Source of the DNA: Trichobilharzia regenti
Lineage: Eukaryota; Platyhelminthes; Trematoda; Strigeidida; Schistosomatidae
Assembly (NCBI GenBank): GCA_944472135.2
Contig: OX235268.1
Span: forward strand, 5,834,589-5,898,588
Reading direction: 5' to 3'
DNA: 64,000 nucleotides
Translations under genes and position numbers: made by a program
Notes under the pieces: generated by a model
The model's database searches: none
What the model saw: only the letters and a program-made list of their open reading frames with translations
Told to the model about the DNA's origin: nothing
Shown here: positions 1 through 10,564 of the stretch, one piece after another
Layout of the letters: each line of letters opens with the position of its first letter
How positions within the stretch are numbered: position 1 is the first letter of the stretch

Positions 1-195
1 AGAACTCTACGCCTAACCTCAATGTTGCTCACCTTATTATGCCACTTTACACAGGAAATAGAACGCAGGCACCTATGATCAAACACAGCTAGTCTTTTCA
101 TGTCTTCCACTCTCAGTGGCCAGGTCTCACAACCATAAAGGAGGACGGAGCGGACTGATGAGCAGTACACCCGCCCTTTGGTCGATAGTCGAACA
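1..195 (-). mobile_element. RTE-I fragment (edge of window)
   Basis: Reverse-strand RTE-I 3' coding part, cut by the window edge. On the minus strand it reads through the RVYCSS, KRLA.FDH and SISRV region shared with the other RTE-I copies. It breaks off at about 195, where unrelated sequence resembling 47440-47480 begins. Confidence 0.8.
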
Positions 196-327
196 CAACT
201 ACATGAAAAGCATCCACCTGAGCTACAAATCTCCTCCATCATATCAATAGCAGAAGCATTAAAAAAAACTAATGATAATAATAACAATATTATAATAATA
301 AAGGTACTAAAAACTCAAATAACATAC

Positions 328-546
328 CGTACTATCAGAACACCTAATTGTAAGTCCTTCAAAGTATCTAAACACACGCGTACAGCATCTTCTAGACAAC
401 CAGCTAACAGAAATAATCCAGCCGCTTGAAGATATTTATGCTGACTAAGTAGACGAAAGGCATTCAACTTTGCCTGTCGACAGGCTGGTTGACCAGGTGT
501 AAAATCTGAACGGAAGAAATTCTCCAATGTTTTATTTCCAGTAGTT
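328..546 (-). CDS. DMXL: DMXL exon p (Rav1p_C core; last in window)
   Basis: 219 nt. The peptide includes TLENFFRSDF, AKLNAFRLLSQHKYLQAAGL, FLLAGCLEDAVRVCLD and LKDLQLGVLIVR. Vertebrate DMXL has NAFSLLGKQRFEQSAAF, FFLLAGSLKDAIEVCLE and MEDIQLAMVIAR. This is the helical Rav1p_C core. The donor GTATGT starts at 327 and leaves two bases, so at least one more exon lies to the left of the window. Confidence 0.97.
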
Positions 547-655
547 CTGATAAAAAAAGAGGGGAAAAGAAGAAAGTAAGATAAGAAATAACAGTTTATG
601 AAAAACATGTTTGCTTTCCTGGTTACCTGCTTAATAGAATCAAGTAGTCTAAGAG

Positions 656-880
656 GTTACAACACAGAACACTTTGCACCAGTGTGCAACAGTTCGAGTG
701 GCGATACATTCCATGTAGCACACAAAGCAAGAGAAGAAAGTAAAAAAAAAGTAAAACACGGATAATAAACAGAGATATGAGGCAAAAAGAATAGTAATAA
801 CGAAAAACAATAGAGTTTTATTGAATATTATAAGTCACAAACAGTGGATCTATCTTCGCAAACATCATTCGTCGTATTAC
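656..880 (-). mobile_element. RTE-I 3' untranslated fragment
   Basis: Degraded copy of the RTE-I 3' UTR, matching the same segment at 28860-29060 and 19815-20010. No coding sequence remains. Confidence 0.65.
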
Positions 881-929
881 TGTCACTAAGGGGGGGGGTT
901 AGAAGGAAACTGGCAGCTTGCTTGTCATT

Positions 930-1375
930 CACTGCGATTTTGAGCCACCGATCTTAACTATCTTTGGTATACCAACCAGGGAGCCGTTATGTACCAATCA
1001 ATGCTACTCTAGGTCATAAGGCTGACACCATGTCTCTGCTTTTCCCATCCAGTCGCAGGTTTGACGAACACAGAACGGTACGGAAGCCTCTGGGATGACA
1101 TTCATAGCATGTGTTCACCGACAAACCAATAAGGTGGAAATTTCTAGATGACGACACTCAGTGGATGGTGACTTCCACGCTGCCGGACCCCAGAATTACT
1201 CAGAAAATGATCCCATTAGACCCAATCAATTCTACAGAGATTGCGATGATGGAATATGCAGAGTCGCCTCACACATTCTCATCTGGGAGAGGTCAAGTTT
1301 CAACGGCGTACACCGTAGTTGCGCGCATCGAAGCATTGTACACCCGATCTTTGACTGCTACCCTAGCTTTCACCA
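930..1375 (-). mobile_element. RTE-III fragment, degraded
   Basis: Minus-strand relic parallel to the better copies at 2465-3090 and 58715-59505. The peptide remnant VKDRVYNASMRAT corresponds to [13 protein letters not shown]. Several stops and frameshifts; inactive. Confidence 0.65.
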
Positions 1376-1805
1376 TACAGTTAGAAACCCCGTCTCCCAT
1401 ACCAACATCACTCACACAACTAACTATATACACGAACTTATCAACAACTTCATGCGGTGCACCTTCAAGGGGGAGTGTAGGTACAGGCTCCTGACAATCT
1501 GACGACAGTACTTTGTATTTAGACAGCGCAAAGCACATGGTTCAACTGTTTGGATGTACTGATTATCTTGCATACTTATTATAACTTTCAGTTACTTTGT
1601 TGAACTGCACTCTAATATCGAAAAAAATGTTATGTAAATCTTAAAATAAATTTGCATAATTCTAATTAAATTTTTTTTAAAAAGCGTGATGTGATGAGTA
1701 CATACATTTTTAAATAATGTGATTACTCGAGGAGATATTTTACATGTTAATAGAAAAATAGAAACATCGATGAAATGAAAGGTCGAGTGAATCAATCATA
1801 AAGTA
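1376..1805. other. intronic DNA, nothing recognised
   Basis: AT-rich, no coding signal, no RNA gene and no match to the repeats seen elsewhere in the window. Confidence 0.5.
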
Positions 1806-1810
1806 ATAGA

Positions 1811-2045
1811 AAATCTAACTGGACACTATTTGGCAACTAGTGTAATACGTGTCTTCTTCTCCTTTGTTTGTTCAGTGCAGACTGAATTCTATCAATCAGT
1901 CAAGTTTGCAATCTGGCCAACACGGCACTAGGTGGCTCGCTATCATCATGATTACACTTTGAATAGTTGATGTTAGATGGTTGAAGACAATAGGTAGGAA
2001 GCCCCCCAGTCTAACTTAGATTTCGTGCTACTTGGCAGACAAACA
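1811..2045 (-). mobile_element. SINE-D, partial
   Basis: Carries the SINE-D hallmarks on the minus strand: GCAGACTGAATTC, the 3' end motif around GATGTTAGATGGTTG, and a decayed hammerhead (CACGAAATC retained). The tRNA-like head is missing. Confidence 0.6.
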
Positions 2046-2059
2046 GGTCAGCAAGGTGT

Positions 2060-2195
2060 ATGAAATTTTCAGCATGTGATACTGGTAGCCCAAATTTTGC
2101 AGGCCGACTATAGATATCAGGTGTGCGTCGGCAGGGGATCGAACCTTAGACCATGTGCATGGACAGCGAGAGTCCTAACCTATCCTTCAAACTCC
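2060..2195 (-). mobile_element. SINE-C (tRNA-like, no ribozyme)
   Basis: Reverse-strand copy with GTGCGTCGGC edge, a B-box-like GGTTCGATCC, and the family tail containing GGCCGACTATAGATATCAG. Other copies lie at 10565, 27295, 46340, 50790, 60325 and 61065. Confidence 0.7.
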
Positions 2196-2290
2196 AATGG
2201 TTCTCTAACTAATGTCAGCTCATGATGAAATCCTGAAATCAATCAAATCCCTACAAACCAACACTTGAACATCTACCGAGAAAGTTGTGA
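2196..2290 (+). mobile_element. SINE-B 3' end only
   Basis: Matches the SINE-B tail: GGTTCTCTAACTAATGTCAG, then CTCATGATGAAATCCTG and the CAATCAAATCCCTAC end. Head and ribozyme are absent. Confidence 0.65.
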
Positions 2291-2464
2291 TTCATCAGCA
2301 GGTTCCAATCTAACACAATTATCCTTTATGTCACAGGGTAACGTTGTTGTTATGAGCTAAACACTACTCCATTTCTTCCAATCATTCGAAGGGCTACAGC
2401 AAATAGTGAGCAGTATGGGAGCCGCTGGGAATTCAAGCATAATACATGTCCAAGACATGAAAGC

Positions 2465-3090
2465 CATTATTTTTATTTATTTCTATTTAAACGCAGAAGA
2501 AACTTGGTACAATATGGCACTGAGAAAGATGTGCCACGCAATAATAATAAAACAACATAGATCAAAAGTAAAAAATATAAGTAGACAACAGATAAAGAAC
2601 TTCATCTGGAAGGAAAACAGTCATGCTTAACAAGTTAAAACAGTATTCGTTAACTATCATCAAGAAGAGAAGAAAGAAGGAAATTGCAACACGTTCGCCA
2701 TTGAAGATCACGATTCTTGGCCATATTCAATAACGATTCGAGCTATCAAGCGGACCCCAACCACGAAAGAGTCGTGACACACCAACCGACGCTAATCTAG
2801 CACAAAAATCCTTCATCCCACGACGCCACGTCATGGACTGACCACTCCTCCGCCTTTTCCATCCCGTCCTAGGGCTGGCTAGCGAACAGCGACCTGTACG
2901 GAAGCCTCTGGGATGAAATTCGCAGCACATGTCCAAACCACCGGAGCCGTTGTTTCCAAATGACGACACTCAATGGGTGGTGATCTCCACTGTGTTCAAA
3001 CACACGCCGCTGAACCTCAGAATTACTCACTAACACGATGATGCCATCGAACGCAAGCCAGTATCCAGAGAGAAAAACCAATTACTGAAA
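2465..3090 (-). mobile_element. RTE-III 3' end
   Basis: Minus-strand 5'-truncated copy. Peptide pieces QRRVFEHSGDHHPLSV and RLRWFGHVLRIS match the better copy at 58715-59505 ([22 protein letters not shown]). The 3' UTR, with ATTTAAACGCAGAAG and GTACAATATGGCAC, is shared with 58715-58870. Frame broken. Confidence 0.75.
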
Positions 3091-3145
3091 AACGATTTCC
3101 ACCATGTCTATATACACACACCATCGTACTTTAGAACTGATTACT

Positions 3146-3454
3146 TTATAATATAAAACCATTTATACACAGTTCTGTGTAAGTGGCGATGGTCTCCGAA
3201 CATCTCCAGTGAGAATAGGCATATATCAATACTATATGCAAAGAGAAACTGTAAACACCAAACCATGGATGGTCATCGTCAAAAGTAATCAAAGGAACCG
3301 GTTGTATGATTGCTGCTTGATTGAAATGCTCAGTGTCTGTTAACATGTCAACACCTGGTACCAAACGCTTCAATGATGATTTAAGGATTAACGAGAAGTT
3401 ATTGCTGGTTGATAGCAACTGACAGTCAAATCCCTGATGAGAGGTTTGTTGCAT
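3146..3454 (-). other. unassigned open frame, 102 codons
   Basis: Open minus-strand frame with protein-like composition (LLSTSNNFSLILKSSLKRLV, then FDDDHPWFGVYSF). It has no copy elsewhere in the window and no place in the DMXL chain, since exons o and p already join in phase. It may be a captured exon, an unrecognised transposon piece, or chance. Confidence 0.25.
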
Positions 3455-3599
3455 ATGGCACTTGTCAATTAAAATCTACCTACAAGCCTCAGTAAGTGCT
3501 AGTGTTTCCCCACTGAGACTCACAGCTTGCAACCATCGTTTCAGACACCAAACTCAGGTGTATTCCATAGGTGAAAACCCTTATTTTCAAGTATTGGTT

Positions 3600-4045
3600 T
3601 TGTAGCGATGTATTTGAGTGATTGAAGGGTTTTATCATGAGCTGACATCAGTTACAGAAGCATCGGAAAACCTGGGAATATTGAGCAGCCGTTTCTTCAA
3701 CCTAGTAGTTTAGAATTCTTCAGCAGTACGCACTCTCCACAGGGGTTTGAGCCTACCTAGCACCTGATTACAGTGCTAGCGAGCTTGTAGACCATTGAGC
3801 CACTGGTCCCGCGCTATGTCGTGAATTGGTAGAAGCTAGGGATCATGAGCTATTGGATCGGGCGGGCCCCAGTGGCATAATGGTCTACGAGATAGCCTTG
3901 TAACGAGAAAGTGCTAAGTTCAAACCCCTGTGGTGAAGAGTCTCAAAATAGCTTTCCAGTACTCCCTGGCAGGTTTTCCAATAGTTCTCTAACTGATGTT
4001 AGCTGATGATGAAGTCCTCCAGTCAATGAGACTTTTATTTTCTAT
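3600..4045. mobile_element. SINE-B head-to-head inverted pair
   Basis: A minus-strand copy (about 3630-3800) is followed by a plus-strand copy (about 3860-4040). Each has the tRNA-like head inside and the tail (GTTCTCTAACTGATGTTAG) outside. The ribozyme cores are decayed. Confidence 0.7.
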
Positions 4046-4313
4046 GATAAATATCGGTGTCATAACTCAATTTTGAGTCATTTCAACAATGCTTATTTAG
4101 GAGGCTTGTACTTCACCTACAAAAGGTGAACCAAATTACCTATTTCGACTTTCTCAAAGCTTCACACAATAACAAAAAGAGGAGAGGAAACTAACCATGC
4201 TGGTAAGAAAAACAACATTTCCAAGCGTCATTTAATTACATGTTGGACATGTTTAAATTGTGGATGGTGTCAGAAAATATATATGTCGTGCATGTGTGTG
4301 CATGCAAGCTTAC

Positions 4314-4411
4314 TTGAATAGTGCAGCTACCATTTTAGCTTTACGCATAGCTAAGTAGAACACGGCAGCATCCATTGGATCTTTAGTGGTTTGAAATGCG
4401 GTACGCGCCAT
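4314..4411 (-). CDS. DMXL: DMXL exon o
   Basis: 98 nt. Directly continues exon n: MARTAFQTTKDPMDAAVFYL then AMRKAKMVAALF, aligning with KASFQRNNDALDAALFYL and AMKKKAVVWGLF. The first Met is internal, not a start. Two bases (AA) remain and are completed to Lys by exon p. Confidence 0.95.
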
Positions 4412-4454
4412 CTACAAGATAAAATAAAGCAAGATTAAAGGATTCGACAACTTA

Positions 4455-4725
4455 ATGATTAGTTGTGTTTTACGGGTTGATCACGGATTGATATCAGTTA
4501 GAGAACCATTGAAAACCAGCACTGCAGTACTGGACAGCTGCTGTTTCATCCTAGTTTGGGAATCATCGGCAGTACGCACCCACTGGGATTCGAACCCGGG
4601 ACCTTCTGGTTACAAGGCAAGCTGGCTGGTATACCATTCAGCCACTGGGACCCGATTCAATGGCTCGTGAATTCTAACTTCTACTAATTCGTAATTTAGC
4701 GCGATCCCAACCATTGTCGTTGGTG
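4455..4725 (-). mobile_element. SINE-B, minus strand
   Basis: tRNA-like head with the B-box complement GATTCGAACCCGGG and A-box complement CCATTCAGCCACTGG. Hammerhead remnant CTAGTTTGGGAATCATCGG. Lies only about 50 bp from DMXL exon o, on the upstream (acceptor) side. Confidence 0.75.
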
Positions 4726-4864
4726 GGACTTAATGATTCACACTTAAAAATAAACAAGAAATTATTCACTTTTGAAATAGTGAAGTTTTGGACATACTTT
4801 GATTAACAATTGTGTTAGATTCACACACTACGTGAAGACACTGACTTAAAATGTGAATTACTTT

Positions 4865-5220
4865 CTGATTGGATACTAGTAACCAGTCTGACGTGTGTGG
4901 TTGTTTCTTTGGAGCAGACTGAATTCTGTCAGTCAGGTTTGCTAGCTATCACGGTGTACATTGATTTGATGATATTAGATAGTTGGAAGCAATCAGTAGA
5001 AAAGCCTTAGACCTAGGTTTCCTGCTGGTTGGCACTCGTCAGCAAGACTCAATGGTAACGTCTCTGACTGCAGAAATGGTGATGTGGGTTCGAATCTCAG
5101 ACACAGGGGATATGAGTTCCTTCAAGGTTGGAGATACGCCTTGCTGACTGGTGAATGCCAACTAGCACGAAACCTAGGTCAGACTGGGCTTCCTGTGGCC
5201 GATTGCTTCCAACTATCTAA
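4865..5220. mobile_element. SINE-D head-to-head pair
   Basis: A minus arm with a near-complete hammerhead (5004-5048) is fused to a plus arm holding the tRNA-like B box GGGTTCGAATCTC (about 5088) and a second, decayed hammerhead (about 5140-5200). Both arms end outward in the family 3' end ATTGCTTCCAACTATCTAAT or its complement. Confidence 0.75.
5004..5048 (-). ncRNA. hammerhead ribozyme, SINE-D type
   Basis: On the minus strand: stem I GUCUUG / UAAGGC (six pairs with wobbles), core CUGACGA, stem II GUGC / GCAG with one mismatch, GAAA, palindromic stem III ACCU / AGGU, cleavage after GUC. All invariant core bases are present. It is in sense with the DMXL pre-mRNA. Activity is inferred, not shown. 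Confidence 0.7.
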
Positions 5221-6305
5221 TACCATCAAAATGCGGAGTCTTGTGAACACACCTCAAGGATCAGTGATTTTCGAATGCTTGGAATGCGATTTGCTCCTGT
5301 CAGATGAAAGATGATACTAGACGACTGGAATACGTCGACTTCTAGCTTAAAGATAGACAGGAGTGAAGTGGTTGGTGGAGCGAGAGTGTTGACTACTTCA
5401 CACATTTGGGAAGCCACATCAATCCCAGCTGGTTGATCACTGATGAAATCTCAACATGCATATAAAAAGGTGGTGTGGGATTCGCCAACCTGCATCATCT
5501 CTCACCTAGACGTGATATCCGCTGACTATCGATCAATGAACGTGGGTACTGTTCAGCAACACTTCGCTCAGTCCGCCTTTATGACTGTAAGCGAGATATA
5601 ACCATTGAAAGTGGAAGATATGAAAAAGCTAAGTGTCTTTGAGGTTACATAGTGGGGGAGGGGGAAGCCAGTCGACGAGGTTGTGAGATTACTGATGTAA
5701 GTGTAGAACTTCAGCACTTTGGTGGTAGAATGTAACTCCAAATTAGATAAGTTTACCTGAAATATCGCATAGTGTTGACGTAGTATTAACAACTGGATGA
5801 CGTCTCAAGCATAAATTATTGAAACTCAATTTAGCTACATGGCTTCACAATTTGTCCTATACATATACAGTCACTCTCTCTGTCTCACACACACACACAC
5901 ACACTCTCTCTCTCCACCTTCCCCTTGTTGTCTGTTGCCACTATCCATATCTCCGGTATACGTGTTGCATCATTTCGATTGCACATGTGCATCGTGTTGA
6001 ATCGATAAACAAAAGACTCACTAATCAACCCCTCTATCCATCTAACTGTATTACTTTTGAATACTTTCACTCTGTCCCAATCATCCTTTTGTGTGATTAC
6101 ATGCAAGTGCATGTAATGCAATACAATCCAATGACTGGGTTTTATATTAGGTCATTTAACTTAGCTGGGTCAATCACGTTCTCATAATCTAATTGACCCC
6201 GGATCAACACCTAGTTTGACCTATGCATGATTAATCTCACTAACAGTGAGAATTACATGGGCATTTAGTAAATTATATTATTTTTCTTAATTGGATTTAT
6301 TGAGT
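5140..6305 (+). mobile_element. composite block: SINE-D end + diverged RTE-I + PLE terminus
   Basis: Plus-strand diverged RTE-I (5225-5690, with MRFAPVR-like and WRRDIR-like remnants broken by stops) runs directly into PLE-1 terminal and minus-strand GIY-YIG sequence (peptide GWDRVKVFKSN, 5930-6120). The same order of parts occurs in reverse complement at 22905-24095. Confidence 0.7.
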
Positions 6306-6435
6306 ACTTCAATCGAAAAAGATTATCTCTTGGAGAGTTGTTTGGTTGGTTGGTTTAAATACCACCTTAATTCCAGCCTCATTGAGAAATTTACGTAGGG
6401 CCTCTATCGTTCCTTTTTTATAAGGTAGTAAGTAG
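6306..6435 (-). mobile_element. PLE-1 linker fragment
   Basis: Continues the PLE-1 minus-strand piece: the complement encodes the linker upstream of GIY-YIG (cf. LRRILNKAGI at 14100-14180 and 44000-44050). Frame broken. Confidence 0.55.
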
Positions 6436-6439
6436 TATG

Positions 6440-6690
6440 GTGAGAGCTGTCTACAAGCCAAAATTGTAGACAATAATTTACGTCAATGTTCACATCCCGA
6501 ATCATGGTCATGAGGAAAAAGAACAATAACAAAACTTAACCTTGAAAACATCATCATCAGCCAGTCACGGAGGCGTTAAAGTGTGGAAATACGATTCACA
6601 AATATATCTGACTTGACTTTCTGAGAAACGGCCACAAAAGAGATGACAGAATAACCTTCAGCAGGAAAACAGCCAATCAGAAGAGGTTGC
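6440..6690. repeat. dispersed repeat, unclassified
   Basis: Similar to 35700-35915 (shared GACAATAATTTACGTCA-like and ATACGATTC.CA.ATATAT segments). No coding signal. Type unknown. Confidence 0.5.
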
Positions 6691-6959
6691 CTCTCTGCTA
6701 ACAATAACGCTAATAATAATAATGGTCAAAAAAAAAAATCTATAAATACCTCTTGATTTTCTCAATAAACAAGCTGTTGCCTGTTCCTTGTCATCTGTTG
6801 TTACGGTAGTACTGCTACAGACGTTTTGAACTCTATATTATTTTCGTCACTTTTATTACCAGTCTTAGTTTTTCTATTGTTCTTCGTAAATTTTTGAATA
6901 AATTTTGGTGGGTTGTTATTCAACGAGTAATACATTGTGAAGTTACATTGTATTGACAA

Positions 6960-7585
6960 ATGGTTAGAATATGTGTTACGCATAACGCCTTGCAATCAGC
7001 TTCCTTGACAGGAAATGTTAACTGACATAGGATTGGTCAGGTTGGAAAAGATCTCTAGTAATGATTAAACAAAAACTTGGAATTGTTGGTATTAGATGGT
7101 TGGAGGCAATCGGCCACAGGAAGCCCAGTCTGACCTAGGTTTCGTGCTAGTTGGCACTCACCAGTCAGTCAGTCAGTCAGCAAGGCGTAATCTGCAACCT
7201 TGAAGGAACTCATATCCCCTGTGTCTGAGATTCAAACCCACGTCACCCAGTGACCGCCTGCAGTCAGAGATGTATACAACTGAGCAGCTATTCAGGCTCC
7301 CGATCAACCTCCTATAGGATTGTACTGGATATATCTTTTTGATTGGACACTAGTCAGTAACTAGTGTAATGTGTCTAGTCGCCTATCTTCGGTGCAGACT
7401 GAATTCCATCAGTCAGTCAAGCCTGAAATGTGGCCACCATGCGCCACTAGGTGCCCTGCTCGACATCATGGTGCACTATGAATTGTTGCCTGACTGATAG
7501 AATTCAGTCTGCACCGAAGATAGGACTTGGAATTATTCCATGCAATCTTTACGGGTAAATTTGAACTAGCCATGTAGGGAAAGAA
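6960..7585 (+). mobile_element. RTE-I fragment split by SINE-D
   Basis: RTE-I coding remnants at 6960-7084 (GTGTTACGCAT, GGTTGGAAAAGATC) resume at 7535-7585 (CCATGCAATC). A SINE-D at 7085-7524 separates the halves. Confidence 0.65.
7085..7524 (-). mobile_element. SINE-D, full-length with target duplication
   Basis: 440 bp, flanked by a 10-bp direct repeat ACTTGGAATT (7075-7084 and 7525-7534). Minus-strand order: a 5' region with inverted copies of CTTCGGTGCAGACTGAATTC (7490-7524 and 7375-7415), the tRNA-like head with B-box GGGTTTGAATCTC, a hammerhead remnant (GTGCCAACTAGCACGAAAC), and the 3' end CCAACCATCTAATACC. Confidence 0.8.
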
Positions 7586-7654
7586 ATGTTTTAACTCTCA
7601 TTAAAAGACATAAGGGAACAACAAAGCAAAAATAAGAACCAAGCATATATTTAC

Positions 7655-7885
7655 CTTTTCAGCACATCGGATTAGCAAACTTTCACTTCGAATCCACCAA
7701 CCACAACCATATCGTTTAAAATCAGGCCAATTTAGCTCTAAAGCATCTATACTACTGAAACCGCCTGTAGTAGTATTAGTAGTAGTTGTTGTTGTCGCAG
7801 CAGCAATTGGTAAACGTGATAACAACTCTTCTTGTGAATCAGAATGATAAGCCCATACAAGACTAGAATTAGTTAAACCAGACGA
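7655..7885 (-). CDS. DMXL: DMXL exon n (WAYHSDSQEELL block)
   Basis: 231 nt, 77 codons, phase 0 to 0. SLVWAYHSDSQEELLSRLP matches FAWAFHSEAEEELINMIP. A Thr run follows, then GCGWWIRSESLLIRCAEK, which matches GIGWWVRNINTLRRCIEK. Acceptor ATTTCAG, donor GTAAAT. Confidence 0.96.
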
Positions 7886-8168
7886 CTGAAATGATATAAA
7901 GTGAAAGAGAGTAAAACAATGATCGGATCACACAGAGAAATCATCATAAGGCATTAGAGCAAACGAATAGAGACAAATATAAGTAGTACATTTACACATC
8001 TCTTTACATTACAACTCACAAATCGATTAAAAAAGAAATAGTAAAACATTTTAGGATGTGTATTTATTGTCACTTTGTTTTTGTTTCAAGTACTGTCTCT
8101 TCGTGTGCACAGAAGTTTCAGGAGTTTATTGCATTGTATACAATTGGTGGATGGTGGCTAGCAGTGGA

Positions 8169-8216
8169 ATCCAGGATAAAGCGCATTTCGTCCTATTTGG
8201 GACTCGTCAGCTGGAT
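8169..8216 (-). ncRNA. hammerhead ribozyme, Sm-alpha type (sense to DMXL)
   Basis: Minus strand: stem I AUCCAG / CUGGAU, core CUGACGA, stem II GUCC-loop-GGAC, GAAA, short stem III, cleavage after AUC. All invariant core bases are intact. The stem I and II sequences are those of the known schistosome Sm-alpha hammerhead. It lies in the intron between exons m and n, on the transcribed strand. Confidence 0.9.
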
Positions 8217-8334
8217 GTACCTGCATTTCTCAGTGAGTGATGATGTTTCCACCGAGGCTCGAACTCAGTACCCATAGTTTCAAACGCCAAAGAGTTATCC
8301 ACTAGACCACTTGGGCCACGAGAAATGCAGGTAC

Positions 8335-8382
8335 ATCCAGCTGACGAGTCCCAAATAGGACGAAATGCGCTTTATCCTGGAT
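8335..8382 (+). ncRNA. hammerhead ribozyme, Sm-alpha type
   Basis: Identical over 48 nt to the minus-strand ribozyme at 8169-8216, on the opposite strand. Core CUGACGA and GAAA intact, stem I AUCCAG / CUGGAU. Confidence 0.9.
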
Positions 8383-8574
8383 TCCACTGCTAGCCACCAT
8401 CCCCGCCAATTGTATACAAATCAAATCTCCAGACATCGTCGAAGCATCTGCACAAGAAGCCGACATGTCAACCTGAGACCGAGCACTTCGGTCCAATCAA
8501 TCGACAGGAAAATCAAAAATTCAATTCAAGAGTTTATTGCATGATATTTTCCCTTTAGTACGATATTTTTAAGT

Positions 8575-8710
8575 TAAAATATTAACTGATGGAAGTATAT
8601 CCTGTGACACACAAAATGGTCTTTGAGCTGATGAAGCACAAACTCTTCTATTAAGTGATATATCTATTTTATCTCCTTCACGACATTCACGATATCTAGT
8701 TGAAAACCAA
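8575..8710 (-). other. orphan coding-like segment
   Basis: On the minus strand a TTTTCAACTAG acceptor-like site lies inside an open frame that contains STRYRECREGDKIDISL and VCASSAQRPFCVSQ and ends in TAA. Cys-rich and protein-like, but outside the DMXL frame chain. Could be a retroposed or captured exon. Confidence 0.25.
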
Positions 8711-8794
8711 TTGTAAGATGATCAGAAGTACATTTTGTGACCCAGTGATCTCATGTATTGGAACATGCCATCACCTACAATCAGGCCTTTCCTA

Positions 8795-9380
8795 AAGTGG
8801 AAGACATGAAACGGGCTAGCTAGCTGTCTTTGATCATAGGTACCTGTCCTCTGTTTCCTGTGTTAAGTAGTATAATAGGTCGAATAATATTGAAGGTAGG
8901 CTTTTGTCGAGTGCGCTAGGTAGGTGGGGGGGTGTGAGGGGGTAAATCAATCGACGAGGTAGTGAAATTACATCGATTGACATGGTTAGGACATGTGTTA
9001 CGCATGCATCATCTCTAGCCGCCATCTTCCTCAACGGGGATATATTAGCTGACATAGAATTGATCAGGTTGGAAAAGATCGGTAGTGGTGGTCAAACCAA
9101 AACATCGCTTCATAAATCACTGAAATCCAAAACAGTCAGTTCAAGACGGCCAGCAAAACAGGAAGGTGTAGACCTCTTTGTTGGTGTCCTCGAGATGGTA
9201 AAAAAAAAAAAAAGAAAACCAATGATGACTGGAGACAAATAGTGACATGGCTCAAAGTAGTTGTGAATGGCTGCTGGTACAGATGCATTCACTCTTTGTG
9301 ATTTTTGATATCCAATAAAACTCTACTATTCTTCCGTATTACCACTATTCTTTTTGCCTCACTCACACATACAATTAGGT
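8795..9380 (+). mobile_element. RTE-I 3' end, degraded
   Basis: Plus-strand RTE-I relic: [11 protein letters not shown] then [10 protein letters not shown], followed by the 3' UTR (CATTCACTCTTTGTGA, CAATAAAACTCTACT). Stops and a poly-A interruption (9200) break the frame. Confidence 0.75.
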
Positions 9381-10560
9381 AATATTAAATTTTGTTTCTA
9401 TCCTAGACAATTTAAAAAACAATGTGGATCAATCAGCAGAATCAAATAGAATCACGGAAAATGTAAGCAGAATAATAATAATAATAATAATCATAAATTG
9501 TGAAAAAGTGATTGAAATATGCTAACTATAATTGCGCAATCAATATACCGTTGATTATGCAGTTAGCAGTATAAATAAAAACAATATTTACGGTTATCCT
9601 CCCTCTGTCACTGGGAAAGATAAATATTTTGGGTTGAGGTTGAAGGCGATGCGAAGGAGAGGATTGAACAAACTTCTCAATACATAGATGATATGTATCC
9701 ACATGATGTGTGTGTGTTTTGTTGTTGACAGTCTATTATATTTTGCTGTGTGTATGTATATGGATCGATATTCCATTATAACTGACAATATGCTTTTGTC
9801 TGTCCACTAACTAAATAAACAATGTATGACCTTGTTGTCAGACATGACATTACAACCAATCATGTTAAGACTGGCTATTGATTCGTTCGTTTTTTGAACA
9901 TTCGCTCATACACTTGTGTGACATTGATTTCCCTTGTCTGGAAAATACAAATATCATCGTGAACCTGGTGGTTTTCTGATTTCCGCCTTTCTTGCGTCAG
10001 GAATACTGATTACTCGACGGGTACATAACAAGAGATTAGGTTGAAATGATTCTATGACAACTGCCCAAGTTATGCTTAGCAGTTGAAGAAAATTACAAAC
10101 TCAGGGAATTGAGATGGCATCCTACATAGAATTGTGAAGGCGGAATTTTTTTTTTATCAATCTTGTGATCCGTATACACAGTGTGACAATAATATGGAAC
10201 TCCTGACTAATCGATACCGAGGTCCTTTTCTTAAAAGTCTCAAATAAGGTTGGCTCATCCACAAACTGAGTTCACATACGCCACAGAATACGACAACAGT
10301 GTATCTCTTTATTGATGTCTTGGCAATTCAAGAAAGCGAAATGGCAGTACTAAGCTAGGTATGTTCCGGAAAGACATCAATACATACATATTTCAAGGCA
10401 TTTGTTCCCCTTGCATACAGACGGAATCTCATCAGTACCTTGGTGTTGTTTCATGTCAGAAAAACCTGCACAACTGGCAATCTTAACCATGAAATAATGA
10501 AAATAGAAAACTTATTATATACGAGAAGGGACATCCAAAGAAATTTGTTAAAGTCTTTGT
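9381..10560. other. intronic DNA, nothing recognised
   Basis: AT-rich, with a TAA run at 9474-9492. I see no exon, RNA gene or copy of the window's repeat families. Confidence 0.5.
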
Positions 10561-10564
10561 GATG

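Larger units (their letters stand above)
8135..8529. mobile_element. SINE-A (Sm-alpha-like) inverted pair in one target duplication
   Basis: 395 bp between 13-bp direct repeats GAGTTTATTGCAT (8122-8134, 8530-8542). The left part is minus strand: tRNA-like head with A-box TGGTCTAGTGG and B-box GTTCGAGCC, then a hammerhead. The right part is plus strand and starts within the head-ribozyme spacer, then a second hammerhead and the 3' tail (CAGACATCGTCGAAGCATC). A single duplication around both parts implies one insertion event. Confidence 0.85.

Noticed and set aside
4409..4411. ATG at the start of exon o as a translation start
   Set aside because: It directly follows an AG acceptor and continues the DMXL alignment from exon n without a gap.
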